DNA of 64,000 nucleotides. Origin: Clavelina lepadiformis. Lineage: Eukaryota > Chordata > Ascidiacea > Aplousobranchia > Clavelinidae. The first letter of the stretch is position 1, and each line of letters opens with the position of its first letter. The stretch covers positions 18,298,479 to 18,362,478 of the forward strand of contig NC_135243.1 of NCBI RefSeq assembly GCF_947623445.1. Reading direction: 5' to 3'. Both the position numbers and the translations under genes were made by a program. This document shows positions 11,649 to 26,100 of the stretch, one piece after another. The notes under the pieces were generated by a model that searched no databases, was not told the DNA's origin, and saw nothing but the letters and a program-made list of their open reading frames with translations.

Positions 11649-14600
11649 GAATTCAAAAGAAAGAAAATGGCCTTTTCAATTATAATTCGATTGCATAGGA
11701 AATTCAAAAGCGCAAACAGTTGCTAGAAATTTGATTGAAATATACAGCATGACTAAAATGCTTACAACACCCGGTATTCCCAGGCGGTCACCCATCCAAG
11801 TACTAACCGGGCCCGAGGTTGCCTAACTTCCGAGATCGAACGAGATCGGGTCTACTCAACCTGGTATGGTCGTAGGCGAATTCAAAAGAAAGAAAATGGC
11901 TTTTTCAATTATAATTCGATTGCATAGGAAATTCAAAAGCGCAAACAGTTGCTAGAAATTTGATTGAAATATACAGCATGACTAAAATGCTTACAACACC
12001 CGGTATTCCCAGGCGGTCACCCATCCAAGTACTAACCGGGCCCGAGGTTGCCTAACTTCCGAGATCGAACGAGATCGTGTCTACTCAACCTGGTATGGTC
12101 GTAGGCGAATTCAATAGAAAGAAAATGGCCTTTTCAATTATAATTCGATTGCATAGGAAATTCAAAAGCGCAAACAGTTGCTAGAAATTTGATTGAAATA
12201 TACAGCATGACTAAAATGCTTACAACACCCGGTATTCCCAGGCGGTCACCCATCCAAGTACTAACCGGGCCCGAGGTTGCTTAACTTCCGAGATCGAACG
12301 AGATCGGGTCTACTCAACCTGGTATGGTCGTAGGCGATTTCAAAAGAAAGAAAATGGCTTTTACAATTATAATTCGATTGCATTGGAAGTTTGACAAGGG
12401 CAAAGAGTTGCTAGAAATTTGATTGAAATATACAGCATGACTAAAATGCTTACAACACCCGGTATTCCCAGGCGGTCACCCATCCAAGTACTAACCGGGC
12501 CCGAGGTTGCTTAACTTCCGAGATCGAACGAGATCGGGTCTACTTAACCTGGTATGGTCGTAGGCGAATTCAAAAGAAAGAAAATGGCCTTTTCAATTAT
12601 AATTCGATTGCATAGGAAATTCAAAAACGCAAACAGTTGCTAGAAATTTGATTGAAATATACAGCATGACTAAATTGCTTACAACACCCGGTATTCCCAG
12701 GCGGTCACCCATCCAAGTACTAACCGGGCCCTAGGTTGCTTAACTTCCGAGATCGAACGAGATCGGGTCTACTCAACCTGGTATGGTAGTAGGCGATTTC
12801 AAAAGAAAAAAAATGGCTTTTTCAAATATAATTCGATTGCATTGGAAGTTTGACAAAGGCAAACAGTTGCTATAAATTTGATTGAAATATACAGCATGAC
12901 TAAAATGCTTACAACACCCGGTATTCCCAGGCGGTCACCCATCCAAGTACTAACCGGGCCCGAGGTTGCCTAACTTCCGAGATCGAACGACATCGGGTCC
13001 ACTCAACCTGGTATGGTCGTAGGCGATTTCAAAAGAAAGAAAATGGCCTTTTCAATTATAATTCGATTGCATAGGAAGTTTGACAAAGGCAAACAGTTGC
13101 TAGAAATTTGATTGAAATATACAGCATGACTAAAATGCTTACAACACCCGGTATTCCCAGGCGGTCACCCATCCAAGTACTAACCGGGCCAGAGGTTGCT
13201 TAACTTCCGAGATCGAACGAGATCGGATCTACTCAACCTGGAATGGTCGTAGGCGATTTCAAAAAAAAAAATGGCCTTTTCAATTATAATTCGATTGCAT
13301 AGGAAATTCAAAAACGCAAACAGTTGCTATAAATTTGATTGAAATATAGTGCATGACTAAAATGCTTACAACACCCGGTATTCCTAGGCGGTCACCCATC
13401 CAAGTACTAACCGGGCCCTAGGTTGTTTACTTCCGAGATCGAACGAGATCGGGTCTACTCAACCTGGTATGGTCGTAAGCGATTTCAAAAGAAAGAAAAT
13501 GGCTTTTTCAATTATAATTCGATTGCATAGGAAATTCAAAAAGGAAACAGTTGCTAGAAATTTGATTGAAATATTCAGCATGACTAAAATGCTTACAACA
13601 CCCGGTATTCCCAGGTGGTCACCCATACAAGTACTAACCGGGCCCGAGGTTGCTTAACTTCCGAGATCGAACGAGATCGGGTCTACTCAACCTGGTATGG
13701 TCGTAAGCGATTTCAAAAGAAAGAAAATGGCGTTTTCAATTATAATTCGATTCCATAGGAAGTTTGACAAAGGCAAACAGTTGCTATAAATTTAATTGAA
13801 ATATACAGCATGACTAAAATGCTTACAACACCCGGTATTCCCAAGCGTTCAACCATACAAGTACTAACCGGGCCCGAGGTTGCTTAACTTCCGAGATCGA
13901 ACGAGATCGGGTCTACTCAACCTGGTATGGTCGTAGGCGAATTCAAAAGAAAGAAAATGGCTTTTTCAATTATAATTCGATTGCATAGGAAATTCAAAAA
14001 CGCAAACAGTTGCTAGAAATTTGATTGAAATATACAGCATGACTAAAATGCTTACAACACCCGGTATTCCCAGGCGATCACCCATCCAAGTACTAACCGG
14101 GCCCGAGGTTGCTTAACTTCCGAGATCGAACGAGATCGGGTCTACTCAACCTGGTATGGTCGTAGGCGATTTCAAAAGAAAGAAAATGGCTTTTACAGTT
14201 ATAATTCGATTGCATTGGAAGTTTGACAAGGGCAAACAGTTGCTAGAAATTTGATTGAAATATACAGCATGACTAAAATGCTTACAACACACGGTATTCC
14301 CAGGCGGTCACCCATCCAAGTACTAACCTGGCCCTAGGTTGCTTAACTTCCGAGATCGAACGAGATCGAGTCTACTCAACCTGGAATGGTCGTAGGCGAT
14401 TTCAAATAAAAGAAAATGGCTTTTACAATTATAATTCGATTGCATTGGAAGTTTGACAAGGGCAAACAGTTGCTATAAATTTGATTGAAATATAGAGCAT
14501 GACTAAAATGTTTACAACACCCGGTATTCCCAGGCGGTCACCCATACAAGTACTAACCGGGCCCGAGGTTGCCTAACTTCCGACATCGAACGAGATCGGG

Positions 14601-16899
14601 TCTACTTAACCTGGTATGGTCGTAGGCGAATTCAAAAGAAAGAAAATGGCCTTTTCAATTATAATCCGATTGCATAGGAAATTCAAAAACGCAAACAGTT
14701 GCTAGAAATTTGATTGAAATATACAGCATGACTAAAATGCTTACAACACCCGGTATTCCCAGGCGGTCACCCATCCAAGTACTAACCGGGCCCGAGGTTG
14801 CTTAACTTCCGAGATCGAACGAGATCGGGTCTACTCAACCTGGTATGGTAGTAGGCGATTTCAAAAAAAAAAATGGCTTTTTCAAATATAGTTCGATTGC
14901 ATAGGAAGTTTGACAAAGGCAAACAGTTGCTATAAATTTGATTGAAATATACAGCATGACTAAAATGCTTACAACACCCGGTATTCCCAGGCGGTCACCC
15001 ATCCAAGTACTAACCGGGCCCGAGGTTGCCTAACTTCCGAGATCGAACGAGATCGGGTCTACTCAACCTGGTATGGTCGTAGGCGAATTCAAAAGAAAGA
15101 AATAGGCCTTTTCAATTATAATTCGATTGCATAGGAAATTCAAAAGCGCAAACAGTTGCTAGAAATTTGATTGAAATATACAGCATGACTAAAATGCTTA
15201 CAACACCCGGTATTCCCAGGCGGTCACCCATCCAAGTACTAACCGGGCCCGAGGTTGCTTAACTTCCGAGATCGAACGAGATCGGGTCTACTCATCCTGG
15301 TATGGTCGTAGGCGATTTCAAAAGAAAGAAAATGGCTTTTTCAATTATAATTCGATTGCATTGGAAGTTTGACAAAGGCAAACAGTTGCTAGAAATTTGA
15401 TTGAAAAATACAGCATGACTAAAATGCTTACAACACCCGGTATTCCCAGGCGGTCACCCATCCAAGTACTAACCGGGCCCGAGGTTGCTTAACTTCCGAG
15501 ATCAAACGAGATCGGGTCTACTCAACCTGGTATGGTAGTAGGCGATTTCAAAAGAAAGACAATGGCTTTTTCAATTATAATTCGATTGCATAGGAAGTTT
15601 GACAAAAGCAAACAGTTGCCAGAAATTTGATTGAAATATACAGCATGACTAAAATGCTTACAACACCCGGTATTCCCAGGCGGTCACCCATCCAAGTACT
15701 AACCGGGCCCGAGGTTGCCTAACTTCCGAGATCGAACGAGATCGGGTCTACTCAACCTGGTATGGTCGTAGGCGAATTCAAAAGAAAGAAAATGGCTTTT
15801 TCAATTATAATTCGATTGCATAGGAAATTCAAAAGCACAAACAGTTGCTAGAATTTTGATTGAAATATACAGCATGACTAAAATGCTTACAACACCCGGT
15901 ATTCCCAGGCGGTCACCCATCCAAGTACTAACCGGGCCCGAGGTTGCCTAACTTCCGAAATCGAACGAGATCGTGTCTACTCAACCTGGTATGGTCGTAG
16001 GCGAATTCAATAGAAAGAAAATGGCTTTTTCAATTATAATTCGATTGCATAGGAAATTCAAAAGCGCAAACAGTTGCTAGAAATTTGATTGAAATATACA
16101 GCATGACTAAAATGCTTACAACACTTGGTATTCCCAGGCGGTCACCCATCCAAGTACAAACCGGGCCCGAGGTTGCTTAACTTCCGAGATCGAACGAGAT
16201 CGGGTCTACTCAACCTGGTATGGTCGTAGGCGATTTCAAAAGAAAGAAAATGGCTTTTTAAATTATATTAATTCGATTGCATAGGAAGTTTGATAAAGGC
16301 AAACAGTTGCTAGAAATTTGATTGAAATATACAGCATGACTAAAATGCTTACAACACCCGGTATTCCCAGGCGGTCACCCATCCAAGTACTAACCGGGCC
16401 CGAGCTTGCTTAACTTCCGAGATCGAACGAGATCGGGTCCACTCAACCTGGTATGGTCGTAGGCGATTTCAAAAGAAAGAAAATGGCCTTTTCAATTATA
16501 ATTCGATTGCATAGGAAGTTTGACAAAGGCAAACAGTTGCTAGAAATTTGATTGAAATATACAGCATGACTAAAATGCTTACAACACCCGGTATTCCCAG
16601 GCGGTCACCCATACAAGTACTAACCGGGCCCGAGGTTGCCTAACTTCCGACATCGAACGAGATCGGGTCTACTTAACCTGGAATGGTCGTAGGCGAATTC
16701 AAAAGAAAGAAAATGGCCTTTTCAATTATAATTCGATTGCATAAGAAATTCAAAAACGCAAACAGTTGCTAGAAATTTGATTGAAATATACAGCATGACT
16801 AAATTGCTTATAACACCCGGTATTCCCAGGCGGTCACCCATCCAAGTACTAACCGGGCCCGAGGTTGCTTAACTTCCGAGATCGAACGAGATCGGGTCT

Positions 16900-19800
16900 A
16901 CTCAACCTGGTATGGTCGTAGGCGGTTTCAAAAGAAAGAAAATGGTCTTTTCAATTAAAATTCGATTGCATAGGAAATTCAAAAACGCAAACAGTTGCTA
17001 TAAATTTCATTCAAATATACAGCATGACTAAAATGCTTACAAAACCCGGTATTCCCAGGCGGTCACCCATCCAAGTACTAACCGGGACCGAGGTTGCTTA
17101 ACTTCCGAGATCGAAAGAGATCGGGTCTACTCAAACTGGTATGGTCGTAGGCGGTTTCAAAAAAAAGAAAATGGCCTTTTCAATTATAATTCGATTGCAT
17201 AGGAAATTCAAAAACGCAAACAGTTGCTATAAATTTCATTCAAATATACAGCATGACTAAAATGCTTACATTACCCGGTATTCCCAGGCGGTCACCCATC
17301 CAAGTACTAACCGGGCCCGAGGTTGCTTAACTTCCGAGATCGAACGAGATCGGGTCTACTCAACCTGGTATGGTCGTAGGCGATTTCAAAAGAAAGAAAA
17401 TGGCCTTTTCAATTATAATTCGATTGCCTAGGAAATTCAAAAACGCAAACAGTTGCTATAACTTTCATTGAAATATACAGCATGACTAAAATGCTTACAA
17501 CACCCGGTATTCCCAGGCGGTCACCCATACAAGTACTAACCGGGCCCGAGGTTGCTTAACTTCCGAGATCGAACGAGATCGGGTCTACTCAACCTGGTAT
17601 GGTCGTAAACGACTTCAAAAAAAAGAAAATGGCCTTTTCAATTTTAATTCGATTCCATAGGAAGTTTGACAAAAGCAAACAGTTGCTAGAAATTTGATTG
17701 AAATATACAGCATGACTAAAATGCTTACAACACCCGGTATACCCAGGCGTTCACCCATACAAGTACTAACCGGGCCCGAGGTTGCCTAACTTCCGAGATC
17801 GAACGAGATCGGGTCTACTCAACCTGGTATGGTCGTAGGCGAATTCAAAAGAAAGAAAATGGCTTTTTCAATTATAATTCGATTGCATAGGAAATTCAAA
17901 AACGCCAACAGTTGCTAGAAATTTGATTGAAATATACAGCATGACTAAAATGCTTACAACACCCGGTATTCCCAGGCGGTCACCCATCCAAGTACTAACC
18001 GGGCCCGAGGTTGCTTAACTTCCGAGATCGAACGAGATCGGGTCTACTCAACCTGGTATGGTAGTAGGCGATTTCAAAAAAAAAAATGGCTTTTTCAAAT
18101 ATAGTTCGATTGCATAGGAAGTTTGACAAAGGCAAACAGTTGCTAGAAATTTGATTGAAATATACAGCATGACTAAAATGCTTACAACACCCGGTATTCC
18201 CAGGCGGTCACCCATCCAAGTACTAACCGGGCCCGAGGTTGCCTAACTTCCGAGATCGAACGAGATCGGGTCTACTCAACCTGGTATGGTCGTAGGCGAA
18301 TTCAAAAGAAAGAAAATGGCCTTTTCAATTAAAATTCGATTGCATAGGAAATTCAAAATGGCAAACAGTTGCTATAAATTTCATTCAACTATACAGCATG
18401 ACTAAAATGCTTACAACATCCGGTATTCCCAGGCGGTCACCCATCCAAGTAATAACCGGGCCCGAGGTTGCTTAACTTCCGAGATCGAACGAGATCCGGT
18501 CTACTCAACCTGGTATGGTCGTAGGCGATTTCAAAAGAAAGAAAATGGCCTTTTCAATTATAATTCGATTGCATAGGAAATTCAAAAACGCAAACTATTG
18601 CTATAAATTTCATTGAAGTATACAGCATGACTAAAATGCTTACAACACCCAGTATTCCCAGGCGGTCACCCATCCAAGTACTAACCGGGCCCGAGGTTGC
18701 TTAACTTCCGAGATCGAACGAGATCGGGTCTACTCAACCTGGTATGGTCGTAGGCGATTTCAAAAGAAAGAAAATGGCCTTTTCAATTATAATTCGATTG
18801 CATAGGAAATTCAAAATGGCAAACAATTGCTATAAATTTCATTGAAATATACAGCATGACTAAAATGCTTACAACACCCGGTATTCCCAGGCGGTCACCC
18901 ATCCAAGTACTAACCGGGACCGAGGTTGCTTAACTTCCGATATCGAACGAGATCGGGTCTACTCAACCTGGTATGGTCGTAGGCGATTTCAAAAGAAAGA
19001 AAATGGTCTTTTCAATTAAAATTCGATTGCATAGGAAATTCAAAAACGCAAACAGTTGCTATAAATTTCATTCAAATATACAGCATGACTAAAATGCTTA
19101 CAAAACCCGGTATTCCCAGGCGGTCACCCATCCAAGTACTAACCGGGACCGAGGTTGCTTAACTTCCGAGATCGAAAGAGATCGGGTCTACTCAAACTGG
19201 TATGGTCGTAGGCGGTTTCAAAAGAAAGAAAATGGCCTTTTCAATTATAATTCGATTGCATAGGAAATTCAAAAACGCAAACAGTTGCTATAAATTTCAT
19301 TCAAATATACAGCATGACTAAAATGCTTACATTACCCGGTATTCCCAGGCGGTCACCCATCCAAGTACTAACCGGGCCCGAGGTTGCTTAACTTCCGAGA
19401 TCGAACGAGATCGGGTCTACTCAACCTGGTATGGTCGTAGGCGATTTCAAAAGAAAGAAAATGGCCTTTTCAATTATAATTCGATTGCCTAGGAAATTCA
19501 AAAACGCAAACAGTTGCTATAACTTTCATTGAAATATACAGCATGACTAAAATGCTTACAACACCCGGTATTCCCAGGCGGTCACCCATACAAGTACTAA
19601 CCGGGCCCGAGGTTGCTTAACTTCCGAGATCGAACGAGATCGGGTCTACTCAACCTGGTATGGTCGTAAACGACTTCAAAAAAAAGAAAATGGCCTTTTC
19701 AATTTTAATTCGATTCCATAGGAAGTTTGACAAAAGCAAACAGTTGCTAGAAATTTGATTGAAATATACAGCATGACTAAAATGCTTACAACACCCGGTA

Positions 19801-20045
19801 TACCCAGGCGTTCACCCATACAAGTACTAACCGGGCCCGAGGTTGCCTAACTTCCGAGATCGAACGAGATCGGGTCTACTCAACCTGGTATGGTCGTAGG
19901 CGAATTCAAAAGAAAGAAAATGGCTTTTTCAATTATAATTCGATTGCATAGGAAATTCAAAAACGCCAACAGTTGCTAGAAATATGATTGAAATATACAG
20001 CATGACTAAAATGCTTACAACACCCGGTATTCCCAGGCGGTCACC
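16900..20045. repeat. Island of right-block unit type with a 9-unit (2061 bp) duplication
   Basis: Units from about 16.9 to 19.6 kb carry the CATTCAA/CATTGAA spacer and GGCGGTTTC reading typical of the right block rather than of their neighbours. Within this stretch about five units at 16.9-18.0 kb recur at 19.0-20.05 kb with an offset of 2061 bp; a private marker (GTAAACGACTTC at about 17605 and 19666) shows the match. This indicates transfer of a block between distant array parts followed by local duplication. Confidence 0.75.
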
Positions 20046-22996
20046 CATCCAAGTACTAACCGGGCCCGAGGTTGCTTAACTTCCGAGATCGAACGAGATC
20101 GGGTCTACTCAACCTGGTATGGTCGTAGGCGATTTCAAAAGAAAGAAAATGGCCTTTTACAATTATAATTCGATTGCATTGGAAGTTTGACAAAGGCAAA
20201 CAGTTGCTAGAAATTTGATTGAAATATACAGCATGACTAAAATGCTTACAACACCCGGTATTCCCAGGCGGTCACCCATCCAAGTACTAACCGGGCCCGA
20301 GGTTGCTTAACTTCCGAGTTCGAACGAGATCGGGTCTACTCAACCTGGTATGGTAGTAGGCGATTTCAAAAGAAAGAAAATGGCTTTTTCAATTATAATT
20401 CGATTGCATAGGAAGTTTGACAACAGCAAACAGTTGCCAGAAATTTGATTGAAATATACAGCATGACAAAAATGCTTACAACACCCGGTATTCCCAGGCG
20501 GTCACCCATCCAAGTATTAACCTGGCCCTAGGTTGCTTAACTTCCGAGATCGAACGAGATCGGTTCTACTCAACCTGGAATGGTCGTAGGCGATTTCAAA
20601 TAAAAGAAAATGGCCTTTTCAATTATAATTCGATTGCATAGGAAGTTTGACAAAGGCAAACAGTTGCTATAAATTTGATTGAAATATACAGCATGACTAA
20701 AATGCTTACAACACCCGGTATTCCCAGGCGGTCACCCATACAAGTACTAACCGGGCCCGAGGTTGCCTAACTTCCGACATCGAACGAGATCGGGTCTACT
20801 TAACCTGGTATGGTCGTAGGCGAATTCAAAAGAAAGAAAATGGCCTTTTCAATTATAATTCGATTGCATAAGAAATTCAAAAACGCAAACAGTTGCTAGA
20901 AATTTGATTGAAATATACAGCATGACTAAATTGCTTACAACACCCGGTATCCCCAGGCGGTCACCCATACAAGTACTAACCGGGCCCGAGGTTGCTTAAC
21001 TTCCGAGATCGAACGAGATCGGGTCTACTCAACCTGGTATGGTAGTAGGCGATTTCAAAAGAAAAAAAATGGCTTTTTCAAATATAATTCGATTGCATAG
21101 GAAGTTTGACAAAGGCAAACAGTTGCTATAAATTTGATTGAAAAATACAGCATGACTAAAATGCTTACAACACCCGGTATTCCCAGGCGGTCACCCATCC
21201 AAGTACTAACCGGGCCCGAGGTTGCTTAACTTCCGAGATCGAACGACATCGGGTCCACTCAACCTGGTATGGTCGTAGGCGATTTCAAAAGAAAGAAAAT
21301 GGCCTTTTCAATTATAATTCGATTGCATAGGAAGTTTGACAAAGGCAAACAGTTGCTAGAAATTTGATTGAAATATACAGCATGACTAAAATGCTTACAA
21401 CACCCGGTATTCCCAGGCGGTCACCCATCCAAGTACTAACCGGGCCAGAGGTTGCTTAACTTCCGAGATCGAACGAGATCGGATCTACTCAACCTGGAAT
21501 GGTCGTAGGCGATTTCAAAAAAAAAAAATGGCCTTTTCAATTATAATTCGATTGCATAGGAAATTCAAAAACGCAAACAGTTGCTATAAATTTGATTGAA
21601 ATATAGTGCATGACTAAAATGCTTACAACACCCGGTATTCCCAGGCGGTCACCCATCCAAGTACTAACCGGGCCCGAGGTTGCTTAACTTCCGAGATCGA
21701 ACGAGATCGGGTCTACTCAACCTGGTATGGTAGTAGGCGATTTCAAAAGAAAGATAATGACTTTTTCAATTATAATTCGATTGCATAGGAAGTTTGACAA
21801 CAGCAAACAGTTGCCAGAAATTTGATTGAAATATACAGCATGACTAAAGTGCTTACAACACCCGGTATTCCCAGGCGGTCACCCATCCAAGTACTAACCG
21901 GGCCCGAGGTTGCTTAACTTCCGAGATCGAACGAGATCGGGTCTACTCAACCTGGTATGGTCGTAGGCGATTTCAAAAGAAAGAAAATGGCCTTTTCAAT
22001 TATAATTCGATTCCATAGGAAATTCAAAAAGGAAACAGTTGCTATAAATTTGATTGAAATATACAGCATGACTAAAATGCTTACAACACCCGGTATTCCC
22101 AGGCGGTCACCCATAAAAGTACTAACCGGGCCCGAGGTTGCCTAACTTCCGACATCGAACGAGATCGGGTCTACTCAACCTGGTATGGTCGTAGGCGAAT
22201 TCAAAAGAAAGAAAATGGCCTTTTCAGTTATAATTCGATTGCATAGGAAATTCAAAAACACAAACAGTTGCTAGAAATTTGATTGAAATATACAGCATGA
22301 CTAAAATCCTAACAACACCCGGTATTCCCAGGCGGTCACCCATACAAGTACTAACCGGGCCCGAGGTTGCTTAACTTCCGAGATCGAACGAGATCGGGTC
22401 TACTCAACCTGGTATGGTAGTAGGCGATTTCAAAAGTAAAAAAATGGCTTTTTCAATTATAATTCGATTGCATAGGAGGTTTGACAAAGGCAAACAGTTG
22501 CTAGAAATTTGATTGAAATATACAGCATGACTAAAATGCTTACAACACCCGGTATTCCCAGGCGGTCACCCATCCAAGTACTAACCGGGCCCGAGGTTGC
22601 CTAACTTCCGAGATCGAACGAGATCGGGTCTACTCAACCTGGTATGGTCGTAGGCGAATTCAAAAGAAAGAAAATGGCCTTTTCAATTATAATTCGATTG
22701 CATAGGAAATTCAAAAGCGCAAACAGTTGCTAGAAATTTGATTGAAATATACAGCATGACTAAAATGCTTACAACACCCGGTATTCCCAGGCGGTCACCC
22801 ATCCAAGTACTAACCGGGCCCGAGGTTGCTTAACTTCCGAGATCGAACGAGATCGGGTCTACTCAACCTGGTATGGTCGTAGGCGATTTCAAAAGAAAGA
22901 AAATGGCTTTTTCAATTATAATTCGATTGCATTGGAAGTTTGACAAAGGCAAACATTTGCTAGAAATTTGATTGAAAAATACAGCATGACTAAAAT

Positions 22997-23104
22997 GCTT
23001 ACAACACACGGTATTCCCAGGCGGTCACCCATCCAAGTACTAACCGGGCCCGAGGTTGCTTAACTTCCGAGATCGGGTCTACTCAACCTGGTATGGTAGT
23101 AGGC
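22997..23104 (-). rRNA. 5S rRNA gene copy with a 10-bp deletion
   Basis: A 108-nt copy in which one GATCGAACGA block is missing (plus strand CTTCCGAGATCGGGTC near 23071). The lost segment lies in the helix III and loop region, between near-direct repeats of CGAGATCG. The product would lack a TFIIIA/L5-binding part of 5S RNA, so this copy is probably non-functional. Confidence 0.85.
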
Positions 23105-26100
23105 GATTTCAAAAGAAAGACAATGGCTTTTTCAATTATACTTCGATTGCATAGGAAGTTTGACAACAGCAAACAGTTGCCAGAAATTTGATTGAAATAT
23201 ACAGCATGACTAAAATGCTTACAACACCCGGTATTCCCAGGCGGTCACCCATCCAAGTACTAACCGGGCCCGAGGTTGCCTAACTTCCGAGATCGAACGA
23301 GATCGGGTCTACTCAACCTGGTATGGTCGTAGGCGAATTCAAAAGAAAGAAAATGGCTTTTTCAATTATAATTCGATTGCATAGGAAATTCAAAAGCGAA
23401 AACAGTTGCTAGAAATTTGATTGAAATATAGTGCATGACTAAAATGCTTACAACACCCGGTATTCCCAGGCGGTCACCCATCCAAGTACTAACCGGGCCC
23501 GAGGTTGCCTAACTTCCGAGATCGAACGAGATCGTGTCTACTCAACCTGGTATGGTCGTAGGCGAATTCAATAGAAAGAAAATGGCTTTTTCAATTATAA
23601 TTCGATTGCATAGGAAATTCAAAAGCGCAAACAGTTGCTAGAAATTTGATTGAAATATACAGCATGACTAAAATGCTTACAACACCCGGTATTCCCAGGC
23701 GGTCACCCATCCAAGTACTAACCGGGCCCGAGGTTGCTTAACTTCCGAGATCGAACGAGATCGGGTCTACTCAACCTGGTATGGTCGTAGGCGATTTCAA
23801 AAGAAAGAAAATGGCCTTTTCAATTATAATTCGATTGCATTGGAAGTTTGACAAAGGCAAACAGTTGCTAGAAATTTGATTGAAATATACAGCATGACTA
23901 AAATGCTTACAACACCCGGTATTCCCAGGCGGTCACCCATCCAAGTACTAACCGGGCCCGAGGTTGCTTAACTTCCGAGATCGAACGAGATCGGGTCTAC
24001 TCAACCTGGTATGGTAGTAGGCGATTTCAAAAGAAAGACAATGGCTTTTTCAATTATAATTCGATTGCATAGGAAGTTTGACAACAGCAAACAGTTGCCA
24101 GAAATTTTATTGAAATATACAGCATGACTAAAATGCTTACAACACCCGGTATTCCCAGGCGGTCACCCATCCAAGTACTAACCGGGCCCTAGGTTGCTTA
24201 ACTTCCGAGATCGAACGAGATCGGGTCTACTCAACCTGGTATGGTCGTAAGCGATTTCAAAAGAAAGAAAATGGCTTTTTAAATTATATTAATTCGATTG
24301 CATAGGAAGTTTGATAAAGGCAAACAGTTGCTATAAATTTGATTGAAATATACAGCATGACTAAAATGCTTACAACACCCGGTATTCCCAGGCGGTCACC
24401 CATCCAAGTACTAACCGGGCCCGAGGTTGCTTAACTTCCGAGATCGAACGAGATCGGGTCCACTCAACCTGGTATGGTCGTAGGCGATTTCAAAAGAAAG
24501 AAAATGGCCTTTTCAATTATAATTCGATTGCATAGGAAGTTTGACAAAGGCAAACAGTTGCTAGAAATTTGATTGAAATATACAGCATGACTAAAATGCT
24601 TACAACACCCGGTATTCCCAGGCGGTCACCCATCCAAGTACTAACCGGGCCAGAGATAGCTTAACTTCCGAGATCGAACGAGATCGGGTCTACTCAACCT
24701 GGAATGGTCGTAGGCGATTTCAAAAAAAAGAAAATGGCCTTTTCAATTATAATTCGATTGCATAGGAAATTCAAAAACGCAAACAGTTGCTATAAATTTG
24801 ATTGAAATATACAGCATGACTAAAATGCTTACAACACCCGGTATTCCCAGGCGGTCACCCATCCAAGTACTAACCGGGCCCTAGGTTGTTTACTTCCGAG
24901 ATCGAACGAGATCGGGTCTACTCAACCTGGTATGGTCGTAAGCGATTTCAAAAGAAAGAAAATGGCTTTTTCAATTATAATTCGATTGCATAGGAAATTC
25001 AAAAACACAAACAGTTGCTAGAAATTTGATTGAAATATACAGCATGACTAAAATGCTTACAACACCCGGTATTCCCAGGCGGTCACCCATACAAGTACTA
25101 ACCGGGCCCGAGGTTGCTTAACTTCCGAGATCGAACGAGATCGGGTCTACTCAACCTGGTATGGTCGTAGGCGATTTCAAAAGAAAGAAAATGGCCTTTT
25201 CAATTATAATTCGATTGCATAGGAAGTTTGACAAAGGCAAACAGTTGCTAGAAATTTGATTGAAATATACAGCATGACTAAAATGCTTACAACACCCGGT
25301 ATTCCCAGGCGGTCACCCATCCAAGTACTAACCGGGCCCGAGGTTGCTTAACTTCCGAGATCGAACGAGATCGGGTCTACTCAACCTGGTATGGTCGTAG
25401 GCGATTTCAAAAGAAAGAAATTGGCCTTTTCAATTATAATTCGATTGCATAGGAAATTCAAAACTCAAACAGTTGCTATAAATTTGATTGAAATATACAG
25501 CATGACTAAAATGCTTACAACACCCGGTATTCCCAGGCGGTCCCCCATCCAAGTACTAACCGGGCCCGAGGTTGCTTAACTTCCGAGATCGAACGAGATC
25601 GGGTCTACTCAACCTGGTATGGTCGTAGGCGATTTCAAAAGAAAGAAAATGGCTTTTTCAATTATAATTCGATTGCATAGGAAGTTTGAAAAAGGCAAAC
25701 AGTTGCTATAAATTTGATTGAAATATACAGCATGACTAAAATGCTTACAACACCCGGTATTCCCAGGCGGTCCCCCATCCAAGTACTAACCGGGCCCGAG
25801 GTTGCTTAACTTCCGAGATCGAACGAGATCGGGTCTACTCAACCTGGTATGGTCGTAGGCGATTTCAAAAGAAAGAAAATGGCTTTTTCAATTATAATTC
25901 GATTGCATTGGAAGTTTGACAAAAGCAAACAGTTGCTAGAAATTCGATTGAAATATACAGCATGACTAAAATGCTTACAACACCCGGTATTCCCAGGCGG
26001 TCACCCATCCAAGTACTAACCGGGCCCGAGGTTGCTTAACTTCCGAGATCGAACGAGATCGGGTCTACTCAACCTGGTATGGTAGTAGGCGATTTCAAAA

